Positions 1-6,893 of a stretch of DNA of 21,952 bases are shown here, piece by piece. Origin of the DNA: Roseburia sp. (GTDB taxonomy: Bacteria; Bacillota; Clostridia; Lachnospirales; Lachnospiraceae); NCBI GenBank assembly GCA_003483745.1, contig DMYD01000022.1, positions 1 to 21,952 of the forward strand, in the 5' to 3' direction. Each line of letters starts with the position of its first letter. The stretch's first letter is position 1. The notes beneath the pieces were generated by a model. That model ran no database searches. It worked only from the letters and a program-made list of their open reading frames with translations, and had not been told where the DNA came from. The position numbers and the translations under genes are program-made.

Positions 1-42
1 ACTTAATTAACCATTGCACAGATAGCTAAAATAAAGGCTTTT

Positions 43-70
43 TTGTGCAAAATATATAAGAAAGTATAGA
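43..70 (+). promoter_or_regulatory. Possible promoter of the histidine phosphatase operon
   Basis: TTGTGC at 43-48 and TATAGA at 65-70 are separated by 16 bases, a passable sigma-A pair. Transcription would begin near 77, exactly where the leader hairpin begins. A 7-bp inverted repeat, TTGCACA (14-20) and TGTGCAA (44-50), flanks this area and may be the tail of an upstream terminator or an operator. Both boxes deviate from consensus, so this is a weak call. Confidence 0.35.
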
Positions 71-76
71 GAGTCA

Positions 77-113
77 GTGTGAAAAATAAGATTTTTCACC
101 CGCAGGAATGGAG
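77..113 (+). promoter_or_regulatory. 5'-UTR hairpin plus AGRAATGGAG ribosome-binding site, copy 1
   Basis: GTGAAAAAT (79-87) pairs perfectly with ATTTTTCAC (91-99) around the loop AAG. It is followed at once by CGCAGGAATGGAG, whose GGAG (110-113) is six bases before the ATG at 120. The same arrangement recurs before other, functionally unrelated genes in this window (1398, 10068, 10758, 18203). The ATG inside AATGGAG (108) is part of the ribosome-binding site rather than the start: in other copies the same embedded ATG is out of frame with the gene. Confidence 0.7.
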
Positions 114-119
114 AATAAA

Positions 120-653
120 ATGGGACAGGTTTATTTTGTCCGTCATGGACAGACAATTTGGAATGTGGAAAATAAGATCTGCGGTGCAACGGATATTGCG
201 CTCACGGAACTTGGACATAAACAGGCAGTTGAGACAGGAAAAAAGATCTTAGAACAGGGAATCAAAGCCGATGAGATTCTTTATTCCCCATTGATCCGGG
301 CAAAGGACACGGCACTCCATATCGCAAAGATTACCGGGATTCCGGCAAGGGAAGAAGCACGTTTAAAAGAACAGAACTTTGGAAAATATGAGTCTACACC
401 GAGAGACGGAGCAGAGTTCAGGGAAGCAAAAAAACAGTTTGTAAATTGTTATGAAGGCGGGGAGTCGATGCTTCATCTGGCACAGCGCATTTATAACCTG
501 TTAGATGAGGTGGCAGCTTCGGATAAAACTTATATTCTCGTGGCGCACAATGGAATCGCGCGTGTGGTGCAGTCCTATTTTTATGAGATGACCAACGAGG
601 AATACGCCGCATTTGGTGTGGCAAATTGCGCAGTGGTCAGATATGAATTTTAA
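120..653 (+). CDS. Histidine phosphatase family protein (phosphoglycerate mutase-like)
   Basis: This is a 177-residue protein of the histidine phosphatase superfamily, branch 2,3-bisphosphoglycerate-dependent phosphatase/CobC/GpmB-like. The phospho-acceptor motif is VRHGQ, with R8 and H9; R60, E84 (in LKEQNFGKYE) and H143 (in VAHNG) complete the expected catalytic pocket. Small members of this family dephosphorylate sugar phosphates, nucleotides or alpha-ribazole phosphate, and the sequence alone does not choose among them. There is no signal peptide, so it is cytosolic. The start at 120 is preferred over the in-frame ATG at 108 because GGAG at 110-113 is correctly spaced for 120. It is the first gene of a run that continues through the exonuclease and acylphosphatase without a terminator. 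Confidence 0.9.
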   Translation: MGQVYFVRHGQTIWNVENKICGATDIALTELGHKQAVETGKKILEQGIKADEILYSPLIRAKDTALHIAKITGIPAREEARLKEQNFGKYESTPRDGAEFREAKKQFVNCYEGGESMLHLAQRIYNLLDEVAASDKTYILVAHNGIARVVQSYFYEMTNEEYAAFGVANCAVVRYEF

Positions 654-698
654 AAGATGGGACAGCCGTAAAGCGTGTCACCGGAATGGAGGACTTTC

Positions 699-1379
699 AT
701 GTTAGGAAAGAGAAAAGGAAAACAGCGGAGAGAGTACATACCGGATTATGTGCTTTATGATCTTGAAACCACGGGGATATCAAGTCTGTATGATGAAGTG
801 ATAGAAATCTCAGCGGTAAAAGTAAGAAACGGAAAGATCGTGGACGAGTTCAGTGAGCTTGTAAATCCGGGCAGACCAATTCCTTATGCGGCAAGCAGAG
901 TGAATAATATATCAGATAAAATGGTGGAAAATGCACGCTCCTTTGAAAAAGTCTTACCGGAATTTCTTGCATTTGCCGGGGATGATGTGTTGGCAGGGCA
1001 TAATATCGCAGGTTTTGATATGAAGTTTTTGTACAGAGACTGCGAAAAATATTTTGGGCAGACATTGACAAACGACTATATAGATACACTTGCGATCGCA
1101 AAACTGTGTTTCCCGGAATGGAAACACAGGAAGCTCTCTGATCTGGCGGAACATTATGGTATCTCTACCAAAGGGGCGCACCGCGCACTGGCGGACTGCC
1201 GTATGAACCAGCAGGTGTTTGAGTTGATGGCGAAAGAATCAGGCGGAACATCTGCAAAACAGACAGAGAAGAAAATCTGTCCGCGATGCGGACTTGCCTT
1301 AAAAAAGAGAAACGGAAGATTTGGCGGGTTCTGGGGATGCACCGGTTTCCCGGATTGCAGATATACGGAAAACGTATAA
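699..1379 (+). CDS. DnaQ-like DEDDh 3'-5' exonuclease with C-terminal zinc ribbon
   Basis: This 226-residue protein has an epsilon-type exonuclease domain at about 15-180. Exo I is DLETTG (D21, E23), Exo II is AGHNIAGFD (D107) and Exo III is HRALADC (H161, D166), so all four metal-binding acids and the general-base histidine are present. Residues 194-220 form a topoisomerase-type C4 zinc ribbon, CPRC then C214 and C220, which probably binds DNA. Enzymes of this type remove 3'-terminal nucleotides in proofreading or repair; a free-standing copy is not necessarily the replicative proofreader. The ATG at 699 has GGAGG at 688-692 with ideal spacing. A GTG at 675 in the same frame lacks such a site, so the shorter form is preferred. 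Confidence 0.88.
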   Translation: MLGKRKGKQRREYIPDYVLYDLETTGISSLYDEVIEISAVKVRNGKIVDEFSELVNPGRPIPYAASRVNNISDKMVENARSFEKVLPEFLAFAGDDVLAGHNIAGFDMKFLYRDCEKYFGQTLTNDYIDTLAIAKLCFPEWKHRKLSDLAEHYGISTKGAHRALADCRMNQQVFELMAKESGGTSAKQTEKKICPRCGLALKKRNGRFGGFWGCTGFPDCRYTENV

Positions 1380-1397
1380 AAAAGAAAGAATTGTGCA

Positions 1398-1433
1398 GTG
1401 TGAAAAATAAAATTTTTACACGCAGAAATGGAG
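1398..1433 (+). promoter_or_regulatory. 5'-UTR hairpin plus ribosome-binding site, copy 2
   Basis: GTGT then AAAAAT (1398-1408, with G1402 bulged) pairs with ATTTTT then ACAC (1412-1421), and CGCAGAAATGGAG follows. The right arm has lost the C that would pair with G1402, yet the outer GTGT/ACAC pairing still forms. This copy lies inside an apparent operon, between the exonuclease and the 68-residue protein, with no obvious promoter. That points to a role in the RNA rather than only at transcription start. Confidence 0.65.
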
Positions 1434-1438
1434 ATGAA

Positions 1439-1645
1439 ATGGAAGATTACAGTATTGCAAATACGACCAAAGAACAGCGCATTGCGCTGATCAGACAGTG
1501 GATCCCGGATGAGGACGGGCTTGGTGACAGTGGTGATATGGATCTGTGGGATATCTACGCAGATTATATCAACGGAAAAAAAGAAATTGTCGAGATCAAT
1601 GCAGAGATGTCAGGCACTTATTATACAGAGGAGGACTTAAAGTAA
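1439..1645 (+). CDS. Small acidic hypothetical protein, 68 residues
   Basis: This is a 68-residue acidic protein with no signal peptide or membrane segment. It contains TTKEQRIALIRQW near the N-terminus and the pattern DLWDIYADYINGKKEIVEIN in the middle. I recall a family of small clostridial proteins with the same layout (KEER..., MYxxYIxGKKE, EIN), some carrying an unsupported PurH label, but I cannot verify membership and do not adopt that function. The start at 1439 is chosen because GGAG (1430-1433) of the hairpin-linked ribosome-binding site precedes it by five bases. A longer in-frame reading back to 1286 would run through the exonuclease gene. Its stop codon overlaps the next start (TAATG), so the two small genes are probably translationally coupled. 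Confidence 0.75.
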   Translation: MEDYSIANTTKEQRIALIRQWIPDEDGLGDSGDMDLWDIYADYINGKKEIVEINAEMSGTYYTEEDLK

Positions 1646-1818
1646 TGGAGACATGGTTTTATGAAGTGGTTTCGATCGACGGGGATTATGCGAACCTGCG
1701 CAGAACCGACATCGAATCGGATGATCTGAAACTTGTGGCACGCGCCCTGCTTCCGGCGGAGATCATGGAGGGCAGCAAGTTAAAATATGAATTGATGCAG
1801 TATGAACTGATCGGCTGA
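1645..1818 (+). CDS. Small hypothetical protein, 57 residues
   Basis: This is a 57-residue protein whose ATG shares one base with the preceding stop codon (TAATG), typical of translational coupling. The sequence shows an alternating pattern, FYEVVSIDGDYANLRRTD, followed by VARALLPAEIMEGSKLKYEL. The arrangement of a GDYA strand followed by LLP and an exposed EG turn vaguely recalls the DUF3006-type small beta-barrel proteins, but this is a visual resemblance only. No catalytic residues, signal peptide or membrane helix can be recognised. The neighbours suggest a cytosolic protein co-expressed with the 68-residue protein and acylphosphatase. Confidence 0.7.
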   Translation: METWFYEVVSIDGDYANLRRTDIESDDLKLVARALLPAEIMEGSKLKYELMQYELIG

Positions 1819-1831
1819 AAAGGATGTCAAC

Positions 1832-2116
1832 ATGATGGACAACGAAAAAATAATCAGAAAAAAGGTATCTGTCTATGGTGCAGTTCAGGGCGTCGGTTTC
1901 CGTTACCGGGCGGAACACGCCGCAAACTTGCTTGGCGTGACCGGCTGGGTGAGAAATGAGCCGGACGGCTCCGTGCTTTTAGAGATGCAGGGGACGGAAG
2001 AACAGATCGACAAGGTGCTCGCGATGGTAAACCAGGGCTCCTATGTAAATATTGACCGTATCACGGCAAATCAGATACCGATCGAAGAGAGAGCGTATGG
2101 TTTCCACATAAGATAA
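1832..2116 (+). CDS. acyP: Acylphosphatase
   Basis: This 94-residue protein is the usual length for acylphosphatase, which hydrolyses the carboxyl-phosphate bond of acyl phosphates such as acetyl phosphate or 1,3-bisphosphoglycerate. The hallmark motif VYGAVQGVGFRYR contains the phosphate-binding loop and catalytic R24. The second motif, GWVRNEPDGSVLLEMQG, contains the water-positioning N42. The C-terminus AYGFHIR is close to the family's closing strand pattern. It begins 13 bases after the 57-residue gene, with AAAGGA upstream of two consecutive ATG codons at 1832 and 1835, either of which could be used. It is the last gene before the terminator at 2255. Confidence 0.93.
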   Translation: MMDNEKIIRKKVSVYGAVQGVGFRYRAEHAANLLGVTGWVRNEPDGSVLLEMQGTEEQIDKVLAMVNQGSYVNIDRITANQIPIEERAYGFHIR

Positions 2117-2117
2117 A

Positions 2118-2240
2118 CTCAGTCTTTCTAATTGAGAAAGTGGTTCCATATTCGAATAAGGTCATGCCGGTGTATTTTTTAGTAATCCGGTTCAGATAGT
2201 CACCGGTGTAACTGAGCAGACCAGCCTGGATGGAAACAAT
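2118..2240 (-). pseudogene. Remnant of an AraC-family regulator (first helix-turn-helix)
   Basis: Read on the minus strand from 2240 to 2118, one frame gives an uninterrupted stretch including LLSYTGDYLNRITKKYTGM then TLFEYGTTFSIRKTE. This matches the first helix-turn-helix of AraC/XylS DNA-binding domains, where YxxDYLNRxFKKxTGMSLxEY is the typical pattern. There is no start codon, ribosome-binding site, second helix-turn-helix or sensor domain. The fragment runs directly into the acyP stop codon on one side and into unrelated A/T-rich sequence before the terminator on the other. It is therefore a decayed relic about 40 codons long. The frame is still open, which suggests either fairly recent truncation or simply a short fragment. 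Confidence 0.7.
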
Positions 2241-2254
2241 AACTGTAAAAATGA

Positions 2255-2288
2255 CGGATAGTGCAAAAAATGCATTATCCGTTTTTTT
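2255..2288 (+). terminator. Rho-independent terminator after acyP
   Basis: CGGATAGTGCA (2255-2265) pairs with TGCATTATCCG (2271-2281) over 11 positions with a single G-T wobble, around a loop of five A. Seven T follow (2282-2288). It lies about 140 bases after the acyP stop, beyond the AraC remnant, and closes the first operon. Confidence 0.88.
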
Positions 2289-2340
2289 GTCAAAAAAAGT
2301 TGAAGAGCGTCGTTAAAACGCTAAAAATATACATTTGTAA

Positions 2341-2369
2341 TTGACGCGTGTTTTACAAAACACTAAAAT
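2341..2369 (+). promoter_or_regulatory. Strong promoter with palindrome in its spacer
   Basis: TTGACG (2341-2346) and TAAAAT (2364-2369) are 17 bases apart, a near-consensus sigma-A promoter for the solute-binding protein/hybrid kinase operon. Nearly the whole spacer is an inverted repeat, GTGTTTT-AC-AAAACAC (2348-2363). That placement would suit a repressor or a spacer-distorting activator. A second short repeat, AGCGT (2306-2310) and ACGCT (2318-2322), lies just upstream. Confidence 0.75.
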
Positions 2370-2414
2370 AAAAATGGTGAATCATGCAAATATAAACGAA
2401 AAAGGAATGATAGT

Positions 2415-3221
2415 GTGAAAAAGTACATTGCGGCAATAGGGATATGTTTTATGGCACTGGGGGCAGCATGCATTATGAAAACGGATCCTGAGGAGGTGGG
2501 AGAAGAGCTGCCAGAACTTATCATCGGAAGTGATAATTATGAGCCATATAATTATCTGGATGACGATGGAAAGCCGGCAGGTATTGATGTGGAACTGGCG
2601 GAAGTGGTGTGTGAACAGTTAGGATACACACCGGTATTTCAATATATCGTATGGGATAAAAAAGACGAGTATCTGGACAAAGGCAAGGTGGACTGTCTGT
2701 GGGGAAGCTTTACGATGAATGGCAGGGAGGATGAGTATCAGTGGGCTGGCCCATACCTTTACAGCAGACAGGTGATTGCAGTGCGGACGGACAGCAAAAT
2801 CAGAAACATATCCGATCTTGCAGGGAAAAGGATTGCAGTACAGGCGACAACAAAACCGGAGGAGGTTCTGTTAGAGAGAAGTGATCCGGGAGTCCCGGAG
2901 GTGGATATGGTGTATAGTCTGTCCGGCATGGACGAGATATATGCAAGTCTCAGGAAAGGGTATGTGGATGCGATCACAGGACATGAAAGCGCGCTTGAGA
3001 GATTTGTGGGGAGTGCACCGGATATGTATGCCATACTGGATGAAAGTCTGTATATTTCAGAACTGGGAGTTGCTTTCAAAAATGACACTCATCAGGATCT
3101 GGCACAAAAAATGACACAGATTTTAAAAGAGATGCAGGATGATGGAACACTCCGGGACATGGTAGAAAAATACGGATTGGATGCCGAAAAAGCACTGGGG
3201 GTTGCAAATGCTGAAGAATGA
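2415..3221 (+). CDS. Extracellular solute-binding protein, family 3
   Basis: This 268-residue protein begins with a signal sequence (MKK then a hydrophobic stretch to about residue 20). C20 follows LGAA, an imperfect lipobox, so lipid anchoring is possible. Residues about 33-255 form a PBPb/SBP_bac_3 fold: DNYEPYNYLDDDGKPAGIDVELAE at the first lobe, WGSFTMNGRED, ISDLAGKRIAVQATT at the lobe crossover and YVDAITGHESALE near the hinge return. Such proteins bind amino acids or related small ligands outside the membrane. The start is a GTG at 2415 with AAAGGA eight bases upstream; the ATG at 2407 stops after three codons. No permease or ATPase gene follows. Its 3' end overlaps a sensor kinase gene, so it probably supplies ligand to that kinase rather than to a transporter. 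Confidence 0.87.
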   Translation: MKKYIAAIGICFMALGAACIMKTDPEEVGEELPELIIGSDNYEPYNYLDDDGKPAGIDVELAEVVCEQLGYTPVFQYIVWDKKDEYLDKGKVDCLWGSFTMNGREDEYQWAGPYLYSRQVIAVRTDSKIRNISDLAGKRIAVQATTKPEEVLLERSDPGVPEVDMVYSLSGMDEIYASLRKGYVDAITGHESALERFVGSAPDMYAILDESLYISELGVAFKNDTHQDLAQKMTQILKEMQDDGTLRDMVEKYGLDAEKALGVANAEE

Positions 3222-5775
3222 AAAGATAACAAAGATCATTGCTCGCAGATATATATGGCTGCCATTTTTGATGGGAGTGCTTTTAGGGATAGTATGTTTT
3301 GTGGTATTTACCGGGTATGACCGGATGAAAATTGAGAAAATTGCAGATGAAACACTCGATTTTATGCAGACCCGTGTCAAAAAATATGATGATTATAAGA
3401 ACAATGATAAAGTAAAGAGTCTTTATCGTCTGGCAGATAAGACATTGGAGCTGGATCAGCGGCTGGAAGAGAAAGATGCAGATCAGGAAGAGCTGATCGA
3501 ACGCTATATGAAAGATCAGAGATTAGATGGTGTTCTGCTTATAGACGAAAATCTGAATTGTGTGTATCAGGCAGAAGATGTTGGAAAGATGGATACATTC
3601 TGGCAGGAACAGATGAGTGAACCGGCAGTAAAAAATATGTTGGAGCAGCAGAGGAAAACATATATCACACGGCTTGATAAAGAGGGGAAAAACTATGATT
3701 TTGCGGTGGTATCCAGGACAGATGGCAAAGGGCTTGTCGCCGCTTATATTGAAAAAGAAAAAAACATGGAAGACAACGGTGATATTTCCATCTACTCGCT
3801 GTTTACCGGATTTACATTTGATATGAATGGTATCGTTGCGGTGACAGACGACAAACAAGTGCTTAGTTCCAATTCGGAGAAACTGCTTTCTGTGAAGCCG
3901 GGGGAGTATCGTGATATTTTTACACCGGACATATATACAGGGGATGAGCACAGGATGATCCATCTGGAAAGTACGGGAGGAAGCTGGTATGGGGAGATCA
4001 AGCAGATGAAAGATTATACACTTTATGCATTTTTCCCCAAAACTGCGATATATGCACTGCGTACAAAGGTTGTGATCGGTACCATGGGTGTATACATATT
4101 GTGCTGGATGACATTTATGCTGGTACGGGGGTATGTGGCGGAATCGAATATGCGTCAGATGGAAAAACAGTATCATATCATTCAGTCTGTCAGCAGTGTA
4201 TTTTCTATCTGTATGCTGTTAGATCTCAAAAAGAATACATGGGAAATGATCAAAGCATCTGACCAGATCCGAAAAATGACCGGCAATGAGACAAACACTG
4301 CTAACATGATGAAATTTTTCTGTAAAAATACAGTTGCGCAGTCAGAACGGCAGAAATTTTGGGACTTTGTAAACCCTGATACACTTGCAGAGCGGCTGCA
4401 GGGAAAAGATTATATCAATTGCCAGACCGAAATCGGAAAGGGAGAATGGTTCAGCATCATGCTGGTGCCGCAGCATCATGACGCACATGGCAATGTTGAG
4501 GCGGCACTTTTTCTGAGCAGAAATATTACCGACGAAAAAATGCGTGAGATGGACTATCAGAAAAAACTGGAAAATTCGGTGGAACAGGCAGAGCAGGCAA
4601 ACATTGCGAAAACGGATTTCTTACGGCGGATGAGCCACGATATCCGCACACCGATCAATGGAATCCGTGGTATGGTGGATATATGCCGTTATTATATCGG
4701 AAATCCCAAAAAACAGGAGGAGTGTCTGGATAAGATTCTGCTTTCATCCACCTTTCTGATGGAGCTGGTCAATGATGTTCTGGATATGAACAAACTGGAA
4801 TCCGGGCAGATTAAGCTGGAGGAAAAGCCATTTTCCATTTCCGGGATATTAAAAGAAGTAGAGACAGTAGTCGGGATGGCGGCAACCGAACAGGGAATCA
4901 CGCTGACGGTAAAAAAAGGAGAGATCAACCATGAAAATTTGCTTGGAAGCTCTCTTCATGTCCGGCAGATCTTACAGAATATTACTTCAAATGCGGTAAA
5001 ATACAATAAACCAAATGGAAAAGTGATTTTGGAGTGCCGGGAACTTCCGCCGAAAAATGAAAAAGCCGTGTTTGAGTTTGTGTGTACCGATAATGGGATC
5101 GGGATGAGCCCGGAATTTCAGGAACATGCATTTGAACCGTTTGTGCAGGAAAACAGTTCAGCACGAACTTCCTATGTGGGGACCGGACTTGGACTTGCAA
5201 TCGTAAAGAAACTGGTAGAACAGATGGAAGGAACGATCAGCTTTGTGAGTGAGCCTGGAAAAGGCACCCGGTTTACACTTGTGATCCCGTTTCTGCCGGA
5301 TGACAGCATCGAAACGCAGACGGGGCAGACGCAAAGTACCGATGCGGTAAAGGGAATTGAAAATGATAAAATACTGTTGGTGGAAGATTATGAGATAAAT
5401 ATGGAAATCGCCCGGTTTGTGCTGGAAAATGAGGGGGCACAGGTACAGGAGGCATGGAATGGCAAAGAAGCTGTTGATCTGTTTGCAGCATCAGAACCGG
5501 GTGGATATGATGTGATTCTGATGGATCTGATGATGCCTGTTATGGGCGGTCTGGAGGCAGCGCAGTGCATCCGGAAACTGGAGAGAGAAGATGCAAAAAC
5601 CGTTCCGATCATCGCGATGACAGCAAATGCATTTGCAGATGATGAGGAGCGGAGTCTGGCAGCCGGCATGGATGCGCACATCTCCAAACCGTTGGATGCA
5701 GAAAAACTCATTCAGGTAATTTCTGATATATGCAAAAAGCGGAAAGAGCATGCAAAAGGAGATGCAGATATCTGA
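3208..5775 (+). CDS. Hybrid sensor histidine kinase with receiver domain
   Basis: This is an 855-residue membrane kinase. TM1 is about 16-36, an extracytoplasmic sensor region about 37-285, TM2 about 287-307, then a PAS-like region (330-445) and a short coiled coil. HisKA has H477 in RRMSHDIRTPINGI. The ATPase domain has N595 (N box), DNGIGM (628-633) and GTGLGL (658-663). A C-terminal receiver (about 720-845) has E726/D727, phospho-acceptor D773 in LMDLMMP, T805 and K827. All catalytic residues are present. There is no Hpt or DNA-binding output domain, so phosphate must pass to an unlinked partner or the receiver must act by itself. The ATG at 3208 overlaps the binding-protein gene by 14 bases and has GGGGG just upstream; an earlier ATG at 3181 lacks a site. 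The overlap implies coupled synthesis of sensor and binding protein. Confidence 0.92.
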   Translation: MLKNEKITKIIARRYIWLPFLMGVLLGIVCFVVFTGYDRMKIEKIADETLDFMQTRVKKYDDYKNNDKVKSLYRLADKTLELDQRLEEKDADQEELIERYMKDQRLDGVLLIDENLNCVYQAEDVGKMDTFWQEQMSEPAVKNMLEQQRKTYITRLDKEGKNYDFAVVSRTDGKGLVAAYIEKEKNMEDNGDISIYSLFTGFTFDMNGIVAVTDDKQVLSSNSEKLLSVKPGEYRDIFTPDIYTGDEHRMIHLESTGGSWYGEIKQMKDYTLYAFFPKTAIYALRTKVVIGTMGVYILCWMTFMLVRGYVAESNMRQMEKQYHIIQSVSSVFSICMLLDLKKNTWEMIKASDQIRKMTGNETNTANMMKFFCKNTVAQSERQKFWDFVNPDTLAERLQGKDYINCQTEIGKGEWFSIMLVPQHHDAHGNVEAALFLSRNITDEKMREMDYQKKLENSVEQAEQANIAKTDFLRRMSHDIRTPINGIRGMVDICRYYIGNPKKQEECLDKILLSSTFLMELVNDVLDMNKLESGQIKLEEKPFSISGILKEVETVVGMAATEQGITLTVKKGEINHENLLGSSLHVRQILQNITSNAVKYNKPNGKVILECRELPPKNEKAVFEFVCTDNGIGMSPEFQEHAFEPFVQENSSARTSYVGTGLGLAIVKKLVEQMEGTISFVSEPGKGTRFTLVIPFLPDDSIETQTGQTQSTDAVKGIENDKILLVEDYEINMEIARFVLENEGAQVQEAWNGKEAVDLFAASEPGGYDVILMDLMMPVMGGLEAAQCIRKLEREDAKTVPIIAMTANAFADDEERSLAAGMDAHISKPLDAEKLIQVISDICKKRKEHAKGDADI

Positions 5776-5821
5776 TCTCTGATGTCCGAAAAAAATGCAG
5801 TTCCGATTTGCACAAAGGTAC

Positions 5822-5850
5822 TTTATTATCAGCAAGAGATGTAGTATACT
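5822..5850 (+). promoter_or_regulatory. Weak candidate promoter of the YitT gene
   Basis: TATACT (5845-5850) is a good -10 box, but the -35 position 17 bases upstream holds only TTTATT (5822-5827). No terminator is visible between the kinase gene and this site, so read-through from the kinase operon is also possible. Confidence 0.35.
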
Positions 5851-5887
5851 TCTTCTGCAAAATATACAAAGAGTGAGGACAAAAGAA

Positions 5888-6754
5888 ATGCAGAAGAATC
5901 TTGGAAAGATCAAACGTACCGTGGAAGAGTATGTGGTGCTGACTGTTGCAACACTGATTCTTGTTGTGGGAGTGTATGTATTTAAATTTCCAAATAATTT
6001 TTCGTTTGGCGGAGTAACCGGTCTGGCAGTCGTGCTGGGTGCCGTACTTCCGACATCTCCGGGAAATCTTACCTTTATTATCAATATGCTGTTGCTGGTA
6101 CTTGGATTTATATTCCTTGGAAAGGGATTTGGGTTAAAGACGGTTTACGTCAGTGTACTGACATCGGTTGGGTTAAGCTTTGCGGAGCGGGTGTTTCCGA
6201 TGGATGCGCCTTTGACCGGACAGCCGGTATTAGAGCTTATCTATGCGATCGTACTGCCGGCATTTTCCGCGGCAATTCTGTTTAATATCGGAGCGTCCGG
6301 CGGCGGAACGGATATCGTGGCAATGATCTTAAAGAAATATACGAAGCTGAACATTGGAGCAGCATTATTTTTAGTGGATCTTGGAATCGTCGTTGCATCC
6401 TGTCTTGTATTTGATGCGCAGACAGGTCTTTGTTCCATGTGCGGTCTTCTGGCAAAATCTCTGGTAGTCGATAATGTGATCGAGAGTATCAACCTGTGCA
6501 AGTATTTTACGATTATATGCAACGATCCGGAGCCAATCTGTGAATTTATCACAAAAGAATTAAACCGCAGTGCTACGGTTTATCAGGCAGAAGGTGCTTA
6601 CCAGCACAATCAGAAGACGGTGATCTTAACGGTCATGAAGCGGAGCCAGGCGGTAGAACTTCGTAATTATATCCGTATGAACCAGCCGTCCGCGTTTATT
6701 GCAATCACAAACAGCAGTGAGATCATCGGAAAGGGTTTCCGTGGTTTCAACTAA
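5888..6754 (+). CDS. YitT family membrane protein (DUF161 + DUF2179)
   Basis: This 288-residue protein has an N-terminal membrane domain (about 15-205) with five or so hydrophobic segments. It carries the family signatures FKFPNNFSFGGVTGLAVVL and NIGASGGGTDIVAMIL, glycine-rich stretches typical of YitT/DUF161. Residues about 206-288 form the soluble DUF2179 domain, with YFTIICNDPEPICEFI and FIAITNSSEIIGKGFRGFN. The biochemical role of YitT proteins is not established; DUF2179 resembles PII-like ferredoxin folds and may bind a small ligand. The ATG at 5888 follows GAGGA with nine bases of spacing. An in-frame upstream extension to 5795 has a non-hydrophobic start and no ribosome-binding site. 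No partner gene is evident. Confidence 0.9.
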   Translation: MQKNLGKIKRTVEEYVVLTVATLILVVGVYVFKFPNNFSFGGVTGLAVVLGAVLPTSPGNLTFIINMLLLVLGFIFLGKGFGLKTVYVSVLTSVGLSFAERVFPMDAPLTGQPVLELIYAIVLPAFSAAILFNIGASGGGTDIVAMILKKYTKLNIGAALFLVDLGIVVASCLVFDAQTGLCSMCGLLAKSLVVDNVIESINLCKYFTIICNDPEPICEFITKELNRSATVYQAEGAYQHNQKTVILTVMKRSQAVELRNYIRMNQPSAFIAITNSSEIIGKGFRGFN

Positions 6755-6761
6755 GGTTTGG

Positions 6762-6790
6762 TTGCGGGAAAGAGAAGTCTATTATATAAT
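6762..6790 (+). promoter_or_regulatory. Promoter of the UDPGP-family gene
   Basis: TTGCGG (6762-6767) and TATAAT (6785-6790) are separated by 17 bases. The -10 box is a perfect consensus. The predicted start near 6797 leaves a leader of about 97 bases before the ATG at 6894. Confidence 0.75.
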
Positions 6791-6893
6791 AGAAAGAGCG
6801 GGTTGCGTATGTGAAAAGTTATGCATATCTGAAGATGGTATGAGTACAAAACCGTGATGCAGCTATTTTATAAGATAAGAAATGGAGAAGCGA

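Noticed and set aside
7..189. 60-codon minus-strand frame at the left edge
   Set aside because: It spans the leader hairpin and the start of the phosphatase gene; no ribosome-binding site or recognisable sequence.
2407..2418. Three-codon frame ATG ATA GTG TGA overlapping the GTG start of the binding protein
   Set aside because: Too short to judge and easily explained by the GTGTGA sequence itself; kept only as the reason not to use ATG 2407 as the start.
3523..4176. 217-codon minus-strand open frame within the kinase gene
   Set aside because: It lies wholly antisense to a well-supported domain-rich gene, has odd His/Cys/Ile-rich composition and no ribosome-binding site or recognisable motif.
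5491..6084. 197-codon minus-strand open frame across the kinase/YitT boundary
   Set aside because: Antisense to the receiver domain and to the YitT N-terminus; no family features and no ribosome-binding site, so it is a shadow frame.
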